Position numbers and translations under genes: made by a program. DNA of 42,012 nt from Alicyclobacillus contaminans DSM 17975 (GTDB lineage Bacteria > Bacillota > Bacilli > Alicyclobacillales > Alicyclobacillaceae). The stretch covers positions 1 through 42,012 of the forward strand of contig NZ_AUCA01000031.1 in NCBI RefSeq assembly GCF_000429525.1. The letters run 5' to 3'. The notes under the pieces were generated by a model. The model ran no database searches and was not told the DNA's origin. It saw only the letters and a list, made by a program, of their open reading frames with translations. Below are positions 1-7,312 of the stretch, piece by piece. How positions within the stretch are numbered: position 1 is the first letter of the stretch; every line of letters begins with the position of its first letter.

Positions 1-231
1 CACGAGCGGACGGGTTACAACAACCCCGATGCTGACGGATACATCGAGCGATTCTTCCGGTCGCTGAAGGAGGAGGAGGTCTGGCTGCAAGAATACAGCA
101 GCTTTACCGAGGCGAAAGCGGCGATCGAGTCATACATTCACTTTTACAACACGGACCGACCTCATTCCGCACTAGGTTATCGGTCACCGTCGGAATTCAG
201 AAACTGGAAAATGCAACAGAACGCAGCGTGA
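1..231 (+). CDS. IS3-family transposase (OrfB), C-terminal fragment
   Basis: This is the end of an integrase-core (rve/DDE) transposase, the enzyme that cuts and joins the IS ends. The frame is open from base 1 to a TGA at 229-231, giving 76 residues. It carries the typical C-terminal landmarks of the family: a DADGYIERFFRSLK segment containing the catalytic glutamate of the DDE triad, then FYNTDRPHSALGYRSPSEF, the conserved tail motif of IS3/IS150-type OrfB proteins. The start, OrfA and any frameshift site lie to the left of the window. Nothing in the visible part suggests decay, so the element may be intact. Confidence 0.9.
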   Translation, partial: HERTGYNNPDADGYIERFFRSLKEEEVWLQEYSSFTEAKAAIESYIHFYNTDRPHSALGYRSPSEFRNWKMQQNAA

Positions 232-309
232 GACGGTTTTTATCTGAATTGTAAATCTATCATCTCTTTCTTAAAAGCCATCCCATCTGTCTTGACAATG
301 TGGGGTTCA
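1..309 (+). mobile_element. IS3-family insertion sequence, right-hand part only
   Basis: The window opens inside an insertion sequence. It holds the last 76 codons of an IS3-type transposase, a short AT-rich stretch, and a terminal segment read as ending in TTCA near 309. After that point the sequence becomes an acyl-CoA ligase reading frame with no start codon, which fixes the insertion boundary to within a few bases. The reverse complement of the end begins TGAACCCCACATTG, and the 5'-TG start fits IS3-family ends. The left end and the target duplication lie outside the window, so the exact end is inferred. Confidence 0.75.
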
Positions 310-1513
310 ATACGCGGGTTATTACAAGGACGACAACGCGACCGGGGAGGCGCTGGCCGAAGGATGGCTGCACACGGGAGACATTGCGGAAATCGATGAT
401 GGCTACGTCCGCATTGTGGATCGGAAAAAACACATTCTGGTGCTGGCGACAGGGAAGAATGTGGCCCCTGCGCCGGTGGAGACCGCCATTATGATGAGCC
501 CCTACGTCTCCGCTGCGGTGTTGATTGGTGACGGCCGCAAGTATGTGACATGCCTGCTGTCCCCCGCATTGGCGGAACTGCGGTCGGTCGCGGAGAAACT
601 GAACCTGCCACCGGATCAGCCGGAGGCGTGGGTTGCCCACCCAGCCATCCGCAGCCTGGTCGCGAAAGAAGTGGAGCAGCGCATTCGCGGCTTCGCTCCC
701 TTCGAACAGCCCAAGCGAGCACTGCTCCTGGCCGATGAATGGTCCGTGGAAGCGGGGGAATTGACTCCCAGCCTGAAGGTGCGCAACAAGGTGATCCTGA
801 ACAAATACCGCCGGCAGATTGATGCGATGTACGAGGGCGTGGATTTCATTCCGCTCCAGAGCGACGTGAGCCACGCGGACGCACCAGCCAGTTCCGATTC
901 GGCAAGTCCAATGAATTCATCCGGCCCAACCGGACCTGTGGCCGAGGTGAATCAGAACTCGGCGTCGCGAGCGTCGGTGCGAAATCCGCACATCGGTCGC
1001 TATCTGGCCGTTTGTTTGCTTGCAATCCTCGCGGGCGGCGGGCTGGCTGCGCTCGGCAGCCCGAAGCTGCCGAAGCAACTCGATATCCTCGGCATGGTCA
1101 AGGGCATTCGCGACAACAACCAAAAAATCAGCCATGAGAACGGTCAGATTGTCTCCAGTCTCGAACACATTGACCAACTGGCGAACAGCACGACAACGAT
1201 GGCCGCGCAACTGCAGTCGCTGTCTAACGAGGTGGTCAATGACAAATCCATGCTCGGAAACCTGAAACACCTCAGTCAGCAGGAAGTGAACCTCAGCCAG
1301 CAGTTTTTGACGCTCGCCCACCAACTCAACCGCGATATGTCATCGCTGGCCCAATCGTCCGCGGACCAGAGCATCGGCATTGGCAGTATGAACGCTGCGG
1401 CCAGCGGCATCTCCAGCACGCTCGGCCAAGTGGTGGATGTGAATCGCCAGACGTCCGCAGATCTGCAGACAGCCGACGGAAAGACGCGGATCATCGCGGA
1501 TGAGATGCCCTAG
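310..1513 (+). pseudogene. Acyl-CoA ligase (AMP-forming), front removed by IS, fused to a membrane helix and coiled coil
   Basis: The frame is open from the IS junction to TAG at 1511-1513. Its first ~180 residues are the C-terminal part of a long-chain acyl-CoA synthetase/AMP-binding enzyme: GWLHTGDIAEIDDGYVRI with the hinge region DRKKHILVLATGKNVAP, and the A10 segment GELTPSLKVRNKV carrying the expected catalytic lysine. The ATP-binding front half is absent. Instead of ending there, the protein continues through a Ser/Pro/Asn-rich linker (about 855-990), one hydrophobic helix (YLAVCLLAILAGGGLAALG, about 995-1055) and ~150 residues of Gln/Ser/Leu-rich predicted coiled coil. Family members normally stop just after the A10 lysine, so the tail is unusual. 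A GTG at 416 could start a 365-residue remnant product, but it has no good ribosome binding site. The next gene follows after 16 bases. The fusion is seen directly; that the intact enzyme was a membrane-tethered ligase is inferred. Confidence 0.75.
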
Positions 1514-1529
1514 CGGGAGGTGACGGACC

Positions 1530-2039
1530 ATGTGGAAACGCATGGTGCTGTACGTGGTGAACGCGGGGTTGGTGGGGCTGCTCGCGCAGCAGATCCTGAC
1601 CACCAGCTATCTTGGCAAGATTGATGTGGGCTTGAGATCGAGCCTGCAGTCGACCAAGCAGCTGTCCACCGTCGAGTCGTCCATCATTCAGAAAAATCAT
1701 GCGTTGGCGGGATTGGCCGACACCACCCGCACCATGCGCGAACAGCTTGCCGAAACCCTTCAGGTCACGCAATCCATCAATCAAAACATTCATACCATCG
1801 ACAACCTGAACGCGGCAACGCTGAACGTCAATCAATTGCTGGTTGGGCTCGGTCATCAAAGTCAGGCGCACCTCTCGACCATCGCCGGTCAATTGAGCCA
1901 ATTGACCGCCACGCTGCAACAGATGAACGGCCAACTGAATCTACTCAGCAGCGTGATTCAGGCGGATGCGGCCACACTGCACGACATGCGGGCACAGACG
2001 GCCGTCATGAATTCGAAAGTCCCGGGGGTGACCCCATGA
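1530..2039 (+). CDS. Small membrane-anchored coiled-coil protein (169 aa), unrecognised
   Basis: I do not recognise this family. Visible structure: a short basic start (MWKR), one hydrophobic helix at about residues 5-24 (MVLYVVNAGLVGLLAQQIL), then ~145 residues dominated by Leu, Gln, Ser, Thr and Asn with heptad-like Leu/Ile spacing, that is, a predicted extracytoplasmic helical rod or coiled coil. There are no cysteines and no catalytic motif. A strong ribosome binding site (GGGAGGTG at 1515-1522) supports the ATG at 1530. It is the second of five consecutive genes with this architecture and overlaps the next gene by 4 bases (ATGA), so the products are probably made together. The layout resembles the stalk of a methyl-accepting protein, but no HAMP or signalling tip is present. 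Confidence 0.8.
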   Translation: MWKRMVLYVVNAGLVGLLAQQILTTSYLGKIDVGLRSSLQSTKQLSTVESSIIQKNHALAGLADTTRTMREQLAETLQVTQSINQNIHTIDNLNAATLNVNQLLVGLGHQSQAHLSTIAGQLSQLTATLQQMNGQLNLLSSVIQADAATLHDMRAQTAVMNSKVPGVTP

Positions 2040-2572
2040 AGTGGTGGCACCGTTTCTCTGGGTTGAACCGAATTCGCTGGCGCAGGTGGATTCTCGTGCC
2101 CGCCCTGGTGGGCCTCGGCGCCAACGGCATGGTCCAGGTGGGGTTGCAAAAAGACATGCGCGACAAGACCGACCAATTGGCCGCCCAGGTGAAGCAGGCG
2201 CAGGGCCTGAGCGGTCGGATGACCAGCAGCTTGGCGGGACTGCCCACCGTACAGCAAAACAGCGAGGATATGGCACAAACGCTGAACGCGCTCGCCATTC
2301 AGACCGCTGAGATGAACCAGGGCCTGGCACAGTTGCAGCAGACCGTGCAGGGCATCGCCGACGCGGTGCAGGCTCTGGCGGGGAGCACCACGGCCTCCGG
2401 CCACTCCCTGGGATTGGCTCTGAATGCCGCAAACGGCCTGTCGGCGTCGCTCGAAACCGCTGCGAACTCCAATCGGACGGTGCTTCAGTACCTGCAGCAG
2501 ATGGAGGCGGATCAGACCGCTATCAATCAGGATTTGCAGTCCATCAACGCCAAAACGGCGTGGCTGCCATAG
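2036..2572 (+). CDS. Small membrane-anchored coiled-coil protein (178 aa), unrecognised
   Basis: Third member of the cassette. A basic N-terminus (KWWHRF...RIRWRRW) precedes a hydrophobic stretch at about residues 18-36 (WILVPALVGLGANGMVQVG), followed by a long helical, Gln/Ala/Leu/Ser-rich region with repeated spacings such as LAQLQQTVQGIADAVQAL, which predicts coiled coil. No cysteine, enzymatic motif or known domain is visible. The start ATG sits inside the stop of the preceding gene (ATGA), indicating translational coupling. The positive-inside rule places the rod outside the cytoplasmic membrane. Function unknown; it could be a scaffold, a stalk subunit, or a partner in a hetero-oligomeric coiled-coil bundle with its neighbours. 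Confidence 0.8.
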   Translation: MKWWHRFSGLNRIRWRRWILVPALVGLGANGMVQVGLQKDMRDKTDQLAAQVKQAQGLSGRMTSSLAGLPTVQQNSEDMAQTLNALAIQTAEMNQGLAQLQQTVQGIADAVQALAGSTTASGHSLGLALNAANGLSASLETAANSNRTVLQYLQQMEADQTAINQDLQSINAKTAWLP

Positions 2573-2584
2573 GGGGGATGTGGC

Positions 2585-3322
2585 GTGATTGCGCTGCTGA
2601 AAAAACGGAGCACGGTCGTGCTTCTCCTTCTGCTGGTGATGTTCGTGCTGGGGGGAGTGTATACAGCCATACGCGGCAGCGCCGCCCTGGCACTGCCCAA
2701 GGGCAATCTGTTCACCTTGATTGGACAGTTGAACACAACCACGGGAAAGGTGCTGACGAACACGGGAACACTGCACCAAAAAGTCAATAACGTGGCCGGA
2801 CAGTTGCAGGAGTTGAACCGGCAGTCGGCCATTCTGCAACAGCAGATGCAGACCGGCGCCAATCTGTCCGGGCAACTGCAAACCCAGACCCAACTGACCG
2901 CCCACGGTGTCGACTTAATGCAGCAGATTTTGCAACGACAGGTGAAAACCGAGCAATTGACGTCGACCATGGCGGCGAAATCACTCCAAATTCAACAGGT
3001 GGTGGGACAGAGTGTGTCCTCGCTGCAGGCGCTCCAGACAGCCATTGCCGGCAGTCTCCACCAGTCGCAGATGCTCAACCAGCAGATGAGCGGTCTGCAG
3101 AATGAACTGGCGGTCTCCCAGGATGAGTTCAAGTTTTTCGGACAGTTGGACGCACTGCTGAACCAACCCGTCTCCAAATTGCAGCAGTTGCTCTCGTCAT
3201 TGGTGGGCGGCGCCTCCCGTGCTTCCGGATCATCCGGTACGTCATCGGGTCTCCTCGGTTCGCTGCCGACTGCGGGCAGCCTGAGCGGATGGCTCGGTGG
3301 GCTAACCGGAACACCGCACTGA
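2585..3322 (+). CDS. Membrane-anchored coiled-coil protein with Ser/Gly-rich tail (245 aa), unrecognised
   Basis: Fourth member of the cassette and the longest of the small proteins. The GTG start at 2585 follows a G-rich ribosome binding site (GGGGGGATG). Residues 1-8 are basic; a strong hydrophobic helix covers about 9-25 (TVVLLLLLVMFVLGGVY). Residues ~45-195 are Gln/Leu/Thr-rich with heptad-like spacing (LQELNRQSAILQQQMQ), a predicted coiled coil. The last ~45 residues change to a flexible Ser/Gly-rich tail with short hydrophobic patches (SSLVGGASRASGSSG, LSGWLGGLTG). No cysteine and no known domain. Twelve bases separate it from the preceding gene; the next gene starts 23 bases after its stop. 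Confidence 0.8.
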   Translation: MIALLKKRSTVVLLLLLVMFVLGGVYTAIRGSAALALPKGNLFTLIGQLNTTTGKVLTNTGTLHQKVNNVAGQLQELNRQSAILQQQMQTGANLSGQLQTQTQLTAHGVDLMQQILQRQVKTEQLTSTMAAKSLQIQQVVGQSVSSLQALQTAIAGSLHQSQMLNQQMSGLQNELAVSQDEFKFFGQLDALLNQPVSKLQQLLSSLVGGASRASGSSGTSSGLLGSLPTAGSLSGWLGGLTGTPH

Positions 3323-3345
3323 TGAGAACGAAAGAGGTGACATGG

Positions 3346-3891
3346 ATGCAAACAGAAAGCGGATCCAAGCGAAGCGTGGAATCCATCTTGACGACTCTGT
3401 TGGCAGCGGTGGGTCTCGTTTTCTTTCTGTACAGCCTACTTCAGATGACCGCCATTCAGGCCCAGATGAACCGGACAATGACGGCCATTCAAACGTCCGT
3501 TGGAACCACAACCGGCCTCGTCGGGCAAACGTCCGCCGCCCTTCAACCGCTGCGGGCCACGACCCATGCGCTGCTCGCGGTCGGCCAACAGGAGTCCACC
3601 ACCGTCAATCACCTGGCCGCGATGAACCAGCATCTGCAGCAAATAGGTGGCATTGAAGAGGTCATCATCCAGCGTTTGGACGCCCTGAACGGCAGCACGG
3701 CAAACATCAATGACCAGCTGTCCACCATGTTGTCGTTGAATCAACAGTTGCTCGCCGCCAGCCAGCAGTCGGTGGCGCAGGCCAATGCCGAAACCGGGGG
3801 TGTTCAGGCGTTGAACAACATGACCACCACATCCGTTCAACGGCTCCACACCGCCAACGAAAAATTTGGCGTGCTTCGGCTGTTGCCCTGA
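3346..3891 (+). CDS. Small membrane-anchored coiled-coil protein (181 aa), last of cassette, unrecognised
   Basis: Fifth member. The frame is open further upstream, but ATG 3346 is preferred: AGAGGTG at 3334-3340 lies at a normal distance, whereas the more upstream ATGs at 3289 and 3322 lie in or at the end of the preceding gene. Visible features: a short polar lead (MQTESGSKRSVES), a hydrophobic helix at about residues 14-32 (ILTTLLAAVGLVFFLYSLL), then ~145 residues of Gln/Thr/Asn/Leu-rich helix with coiled-coil character. No cysteine or enzymatic motif. A strong terminator follows 27 bases after the stop, so the cassette ends here. Function unknown. Confidence 0.78.
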   Translation: MQTESGSKRSVESILTTLLAAVGLVFFLYSLLQMTAIQAQMNRTMTAIQTSVGTTTGLVGQTSAALQPLRATTHALLAVGQQESTTVNHLAAMNQHLQQIGGIEEVIIQRLDALNGSTANINDQLSTMLSLNQQLLAASQQSVAQANAETGGVQALNNMTTTSVQRLHTANEKFGVLRLLP

Positions 3892-3918
3892 TGCAGAAAT
3901 CTCCGCTGCTGCAGAATG

Positions 3919-3961
3919 AAAACCGTTCGCAGGCTGGCTCCCCATCCTGTGAACGGTTTTT
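3919..3961 (+). terminator. Rho-independent terminator of the coiled-coil cassette
   Basis: The inverted repeat AAAACCGTTCGCAGG / CCTGTGAACGGTTTT gives a 15-bp stem with one G-U pair and a 12-base loop, and ends in a run of five T. It closes the transcription unit begun by the ligase gene. Confidence 0.9.
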
Positions 3962-4087
3962 GAATCCTGCCGTCTTGTACCGCTTACACACCCTCTGACG
4001 CGCAGGATGAATTTGCGGGGAATGTCGAACCACTGGTAGACTGGCCTCAACCGCATATGGGAGCGGAATCAGAAAGGAGTGCCCCGC

Positions 4088-4546
4088 GTGGAACAAGCCT
4101 TTCCCTACATAAACGAAGCGTTCATCTTGCTCAGCGCGGTCTGCATGGGCATTGGCTGGTATCTCATTCGAACCAGGCGCGTGGAAGCGCATAAGCGCAT
4201 GATGTTGACCGGATCGGTTTTGGCCGCACTGTTTTTCATCGGCTACCTGCTGAAGACGGTGATTTACGGGGACACCGCATTCGGCGGCCCCACCAAATAC
4301 CGCGCACCGTATCAGGTGTTCCTGCAGATGCATTCCGTTCTGGCCACGGTCGCTGCGGTGCTCGGCATCATCACCATTGTATTCGCGTTCAAATCCCGTT
4401 TTGGTCAACACCGCAGGATTGGCCCGTGGACGGTCGTGATCTGGTTCATCACGGCAGCCACCGGGTTGGCCGTCTTCCTGATGCTGTACATCATTTTCAC
4501 ACCGGGCCCAACCACCAACGTCTTCCGAGCGTGGATAGGACATTGA
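4088..4546 (+). CDS. DUF420 membrane protein (CtaM/YozB-like)
   Basis: DUF420 proteins are small polytopic membrane proteins; in Bacillus and Staphylococcus the homologue CtaM (YozB) is needed to make active haem-copper cytochrome oxidase. The product (152 aa) has four hydrophobic segments, at about residues 9-26, 40-58, 78-100 and 115-138. It carries family-typical charged and His-containing loops: RRVEAHKRMM after the first helix, YRAPYQVFLQMHSVLA before the third, and RFGQHRRIGPWT before the last. GTG 4088 is chosen because AAAGGAG at 4073-4079 is correctly placed for it; the alternative GTG at 4079 overlaps that site. No oxidase genes are adjacent in the window. The family assignment is confident; a role in oxidase assembly is by homology only. 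Confidence 0.8.
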   Translation: MEQAFPYINEAFILLSAVCMGIGWYLIRTRRVEAHKRMMLTGSVLAALFFIGYLLKTVIYGDTAFGGPTKYRAPYQVFLQMHSVLATVAAVLGIITIVFAFKSRFGQHRRIGPWTVVIWFITAATGLAVFLMLYIIFTPGPTTNVFRAWIGH

Positions 4547-4602
4547 GGCGCGGCGGTCCGCCGAGTGCAGGACACCAACTGAGCGCGGGCGCGGACTGCC
4601 GC

Positions 4603-6216
4603 TCACCAAGCGGCCACCGTCCCGTCCGTTCTTGGTTCGGTGGCGCCAGCGAGGACGCCGTCGCCGCGTCGCCAAATGATTTGGCCGCGACCAAATCCAC
4701 CACTGTCGGCGGCCACGCGAACGTCATGTCCCCTTCGTGCCAGGGCGGATACGATGTGTTCCGGAACGGTCCGCTCCACCTCCACCACGTTTTGCTCCAT
4801 CCACTGCCAGCGCGGCGCGTCCAGACAAGCCTGAGGATTTAAGTGAAAGTCCACCGCATTCATGATCACCTGCACGTGCCCCTGCGGTTGCATGAATCCA
4901 CCCATCACTCCGAACGGCCCCAGCGGTTGCCCATCCTTTGACAGAAAGCCAGGTATGATGGTGTGATACGTCCGCTTTCCGGGAGCGAGCGCATTGATAT
5001 GATCCGGATGGAGGGAAAACGTATGGCCGCGATTCTGCATTGCGATACCGGTTCCGGGAATCACGACGCCAGATCCAAATCCCATATAGTTGCTCTGGAT
5101 GAACGAAACCATATTGCCCTCGCCGTCCGCCGTCGCCAAATAGACCGTCCCCCCTTGATGGGACCCATCCGGGTGCGGGCAGCGTGCGGTTGCGCCAATG
5201 TCCGCCCTGCGCTTTGCGCCGTACTCCGGCGAGAGCAGCGTGTGGATGTCGGTCTGGAGAAACCGCGGATCGGTGATGGTTTTCCGCCCATCTTCAAACG
5301 CCAACTTCATGGCCTCAATCTGTCTGTGATATCGATCCGGATGCTCATACGCCGGAAAATCGAAGCCACTCAGGATATTCAGGGCTTCCAACGCCACGAG
5401 GCCCTGTCCGTTCGGCGGCAATTCCCAGACATCATAGCCCCGATATTTCACGGACAGCGGACGGACCCACTCCGGTTCGAACGCGGAGAGGTCTGACTTG
5501 CGCAGATACCCACCGTGGGCGCGTACGAACGCATCGATGGCATCCGCCAACTCACCGCGATAGAACGACTCGGCCGCGCTTTCCGCAATGGCTCGCAGTG
5601 TCCGCGCGTGATTGGGCGATTTCCACACTGCACCGGGTTTCGGTTGGAATCCTTCCGGCGCGAAGGTGCGGAACCATGGACGGAACAGGTCCCCTGCCAG
5701 CGCACGCGTGTACACGCGAATGGCGTTTGCCCAGTTTTTGGCCAGCACCGGTGTCAGAGGAAAACCTTCCTCTGCGTATGCGATGGCCGGAGCCAATACT
5801 GTGGTCAGCGGCAGACGGCCAAACCGCCGGGCCAATGCCGCCCACGCCGCCGGTGCGCCGGGCACCGTGATAGGTTCCAGTCCGAAGCGAGGCATGGCTC
5901 TGTGGCCGCGGCGCCGCATCTCGTCCAGCGTCAGTGCCTGCGGCGCTGGACCGCTGGCATTCAGGCCGTGCAGTTCTCCACCAAACCACACGAGCGCGAA
6001 AGCGTCGCCGCCGATGCCGTTGGAGGTGGGTTCCACCACGGTTAATGCCGCCGCCGTGGCGATGGCCGCGTCCACGGCGTTGCCGCCCTGCCGGAGCACC
6101 GCCAGTCCCGCCTGAGCGGCCAATGGCTGAGAGGTGGCCACCATGCCGCGTTGCGCGTACACCGTGGTGCGCCGTGACGCGAACGGATATTGCAAGTCGT
6201 CGTATTGCAGCGTCAT
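4603..6216 (-). CDS. ggt: Gamma-glutamyltransferase (YwrD-like)
   Basis: Gamma-glutamyltransferases are N-terminal-nucleophile enzymes that cleave gamma-glutamyl compounds such as glutathione and transfer the glutamyl group to amino acids, peptides or water. The 537-residue precursor has the family front GMVATSQPLAAQAGLAVL with GGNAVDAAIATAAALTVVEP, the GIGGD block, and the autoprocessing site at HQGGTVYLATADGEGN, where the threonine is expected to become the N-terminus of the small subunit. The GTGIAMQNRG and GVMGGFMQPQGH segments belong to the small subunit. There is no signal peptide, as in the cytoplasmic YwrD type. The ATG at 6216 is preceded by GGAGG. The gene is convergent with the DUF420 gene. 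The substrate cannot be told from sequence. Confidence 0.9.
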   Translation of the reverse strand: MTLQYDDLQYPFASRRTTVYAQRGMVATSQPLAAQAGLAVLRQGGNAVDAAIATAAALTVVEPTSNGIGGDAFALVWFGGELHGLNASGPAPQALTLDEMRRRGHRAMPRFGLEPITVPGAPAAWAALARRFGRLPLTTVLAPAIAYAEEGFPLTPVLAKNWANAIRVYTRALAGDLFRPWFRTFAPEGFQPKPGAVWKSPNHARTLRAIAESAAESFYRGELADAIDAFVRAHGGYLRKSDLSAFEPEWVRPLSVKYRGYDVWELPPNGQGLVALEALNILSGFDFPAYEHPDRYHRQIEAMKLAFEDGRKTITDPRFLQTDIHTLLSPEYGAKRRADIGATARCPHPDGSHQGGTVYLATADGEGNMVSFIQSNYMGFGSGVVIPGTGIAMQNRGHTFSLHPDHINALAPGKRTYHTIIPGFLSKDGQPLGPFGVMGGFMQPQGHVQVIMNAVDFHLNPQACLDAPRWQWMEQNVVEVERTVPEHIVSALARRGHDVRVAADSGGFGRGQIIWRRGDGVLAGATEPRTDGTVAAW

Positions 6217-6256
6217 CTCATCATCCTCCGTCGCCCACCGTGCCGTACGATGTTTG

Positions 6257-6457
6257 GTATTCCCAGTAACCGTGCCGCCCCATCAACTGGGGGCCGTGTT
6301 TGGCATGCTTGGTTCCGCGTTCGAAGGCGTCAACCCGATTGGACAACTGGTCTTTGGCGCCATCGCCGCAGCGGTACCGGTGATCAATGTGCTCACCGCC
6401 GTCGGCCTGACCGCGGCCATCATCAGCTTCGGGTTCCTGCTCACCCTCGAGCTAAAG
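6257..6457 (+). pseudogene. MFS transporter, decayed C-terminal remnant
   Basis: About 65 codons read as the end of a major facilitator superfamily exporter: VPPHQLGAVFGMLGSAFEGV, the characteristic loop in which the remaining C-terminal helices begin, then NPIGQLVFGAIAAAVPV and a final hydrophobic helix (VGLTAAIISFGFLLT). No start codon or N-terminal ten helices exist; upstream in the same frame is sequence antisense to the gamma-glutamyltransferase start. The frame runs on past the last helix into sequence that does not look coding. This is a deletion remnant left between two minus-strand genes. Confidence 0.65.
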
Positions 6458-6563
6458 TCGCCGCCGCATGGCACCTCCGCAGCAAAGTGGCGGCGGCCTC
6501 AGCCCGCGCCCTGGTTTTCTCGATGGAGCGGCAGAGACGCCGGGCGGACCAACCCCTGCAGGC

Positions 6564-7193
6564 TCACGGCAACACGCGAGCGATGCTGAACCCGTCGTGC
6601 ACGGGCAGAAGCGTCGCCTCCAACCGCGGATTCGCTTTCATCCGCTGGTTGAATGTCCGCATCGCCACGGGACTCGGATGCGGCAACGTTTCATCCAGCA
6701 CCCTGTCTCCCAAAAGCACGTTGTCCGCCAGGATCAATGTGCCAGGGCGAGACAGCGCCAGCGCGTAGTCCAGATACTGCGGATAGTTCGGTTTGTCCGC
6801 GTCGATGAACACCACGTCGAACCGCCACCCCTCGCGAGCCAGTTGCGCCAGGCTGTCCAAGGCTGGCCCCACGCGGTACTCCACTTTGTCGGCCAGTCCC
6901 GCATCCGCCAGGTTGTCGCGGGCCAGCTCGGCGAATTCCGGTTTCAGCTCCAGAGAGATCAACTTTCCCTCCGGCCCCAGGCCACGGGCCAGACAAATGC
7001 CGCTGTAGCCGCCCAGCGCCCCGATTTCCAACACCGTCTCGGCACGGGCGGTCTTCACCAGGAGCGTCAACAGTCGCCCCAACTCCGGTGCCACGGAGAT
7101 GGCGGGAAGGCCAGCATCGGCAATCCTCTGCCGCACCGTCCGCAGCATGGCATCTTCCTGAAGAAAGTCCGACACATACGCCGCTCTATCCAC
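6564..7193 (-). CDS. O-methyltransferase family 3 (SAM-dependent, YrrM-like)
   Basis: These enzymes transfer a methyl group from S-adenosylmethionine to a hydroxyl, usually of a catechol or caffeoyl-type substrate, with a divalent metal. The protein (209 aa) has motif I VLEIGALGGYSGICLARGL (SAM pocket), motif II around LISLELKPEFAELARDNL, the metal/substrate region DVVFIDADKPNYPQYL, and LILADNVLLGDRV with the second acidic metal ligand. GTG 7193 is chosen because a strong AGGAGGGG site precedes it; the open frame extends to 7283 without better signals. It is divergent from the alcohol dehydrogenase gene. The in vivo substrate is unknown; bacterial relatives include tRNA-modifying and small-molecule enzymes. 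Confidence 0.85.
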   Translation of the reverse strand: MDRAAYVSDFLQEDAMLRTVRQRIADAGLPAISVAPELGRLLTLLVKTARAETVLEIGALGGYSGICLARGLGPEGKLISLELKPEFAELARDNLADAGLADKVEYRVGPALDSLAQLAREGWRFDVVFIDADKPNYPQYLDYALALSRPGTLILADNVLLGDRVLDETLPHPSPVAMRTFNQRMKANPRLEATLLPVHDGFSIARVLP

Positions 7194-7252
7194 TCTGTCC
7201 CCTCCTCTCGGATCAGTGTAACCCTGCGACGCCACGGCAGGAATCTTAAGAC

Positions 7253-7290
7253 CCGTACGGAATGGAAAATGTATGTACAGCATCCGTACG
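7253..7290 (+). promoter_or_regulatory. Two phased CCGTACG repeats in the divergent promoter region
   Basis: CCGTACG occurs at 7253-7259 and again at 7284-7290, 31 bases (about three helical turns) apart, on the same face of the DNA, with the self-complementary core CGTACG in each. A further palindromic element (TGTATGTACA, 7270-7279) lies between them. They sit immediately upstream of the alcohol dehydrogenase ribosome binding site and between two divergent genes, which is where an operator is expected. The repeats are seen directly; the regulatory role is inferred and no regulator is assigned. Confidence 0.35.
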
Positions 7291-7312
7291 TAAAGCTGGA
7301 AGGAGGGCGCGC

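Noticed and set aside
1958-2905. Long minus-strand ORF opposite the coiled-coil genes
   Set aside because: It is antisense to two well-supported genes with ribosome binding sites and membrane helices, and its product has no recognisable features.
1530-3891. Methyl-accepting chemotaxis proteins
   Set aside because: The proteins share a helix-plus-coiled-coil look but lack HAMP domains, the conserved signalling hairpin tip and a second membrane helix.
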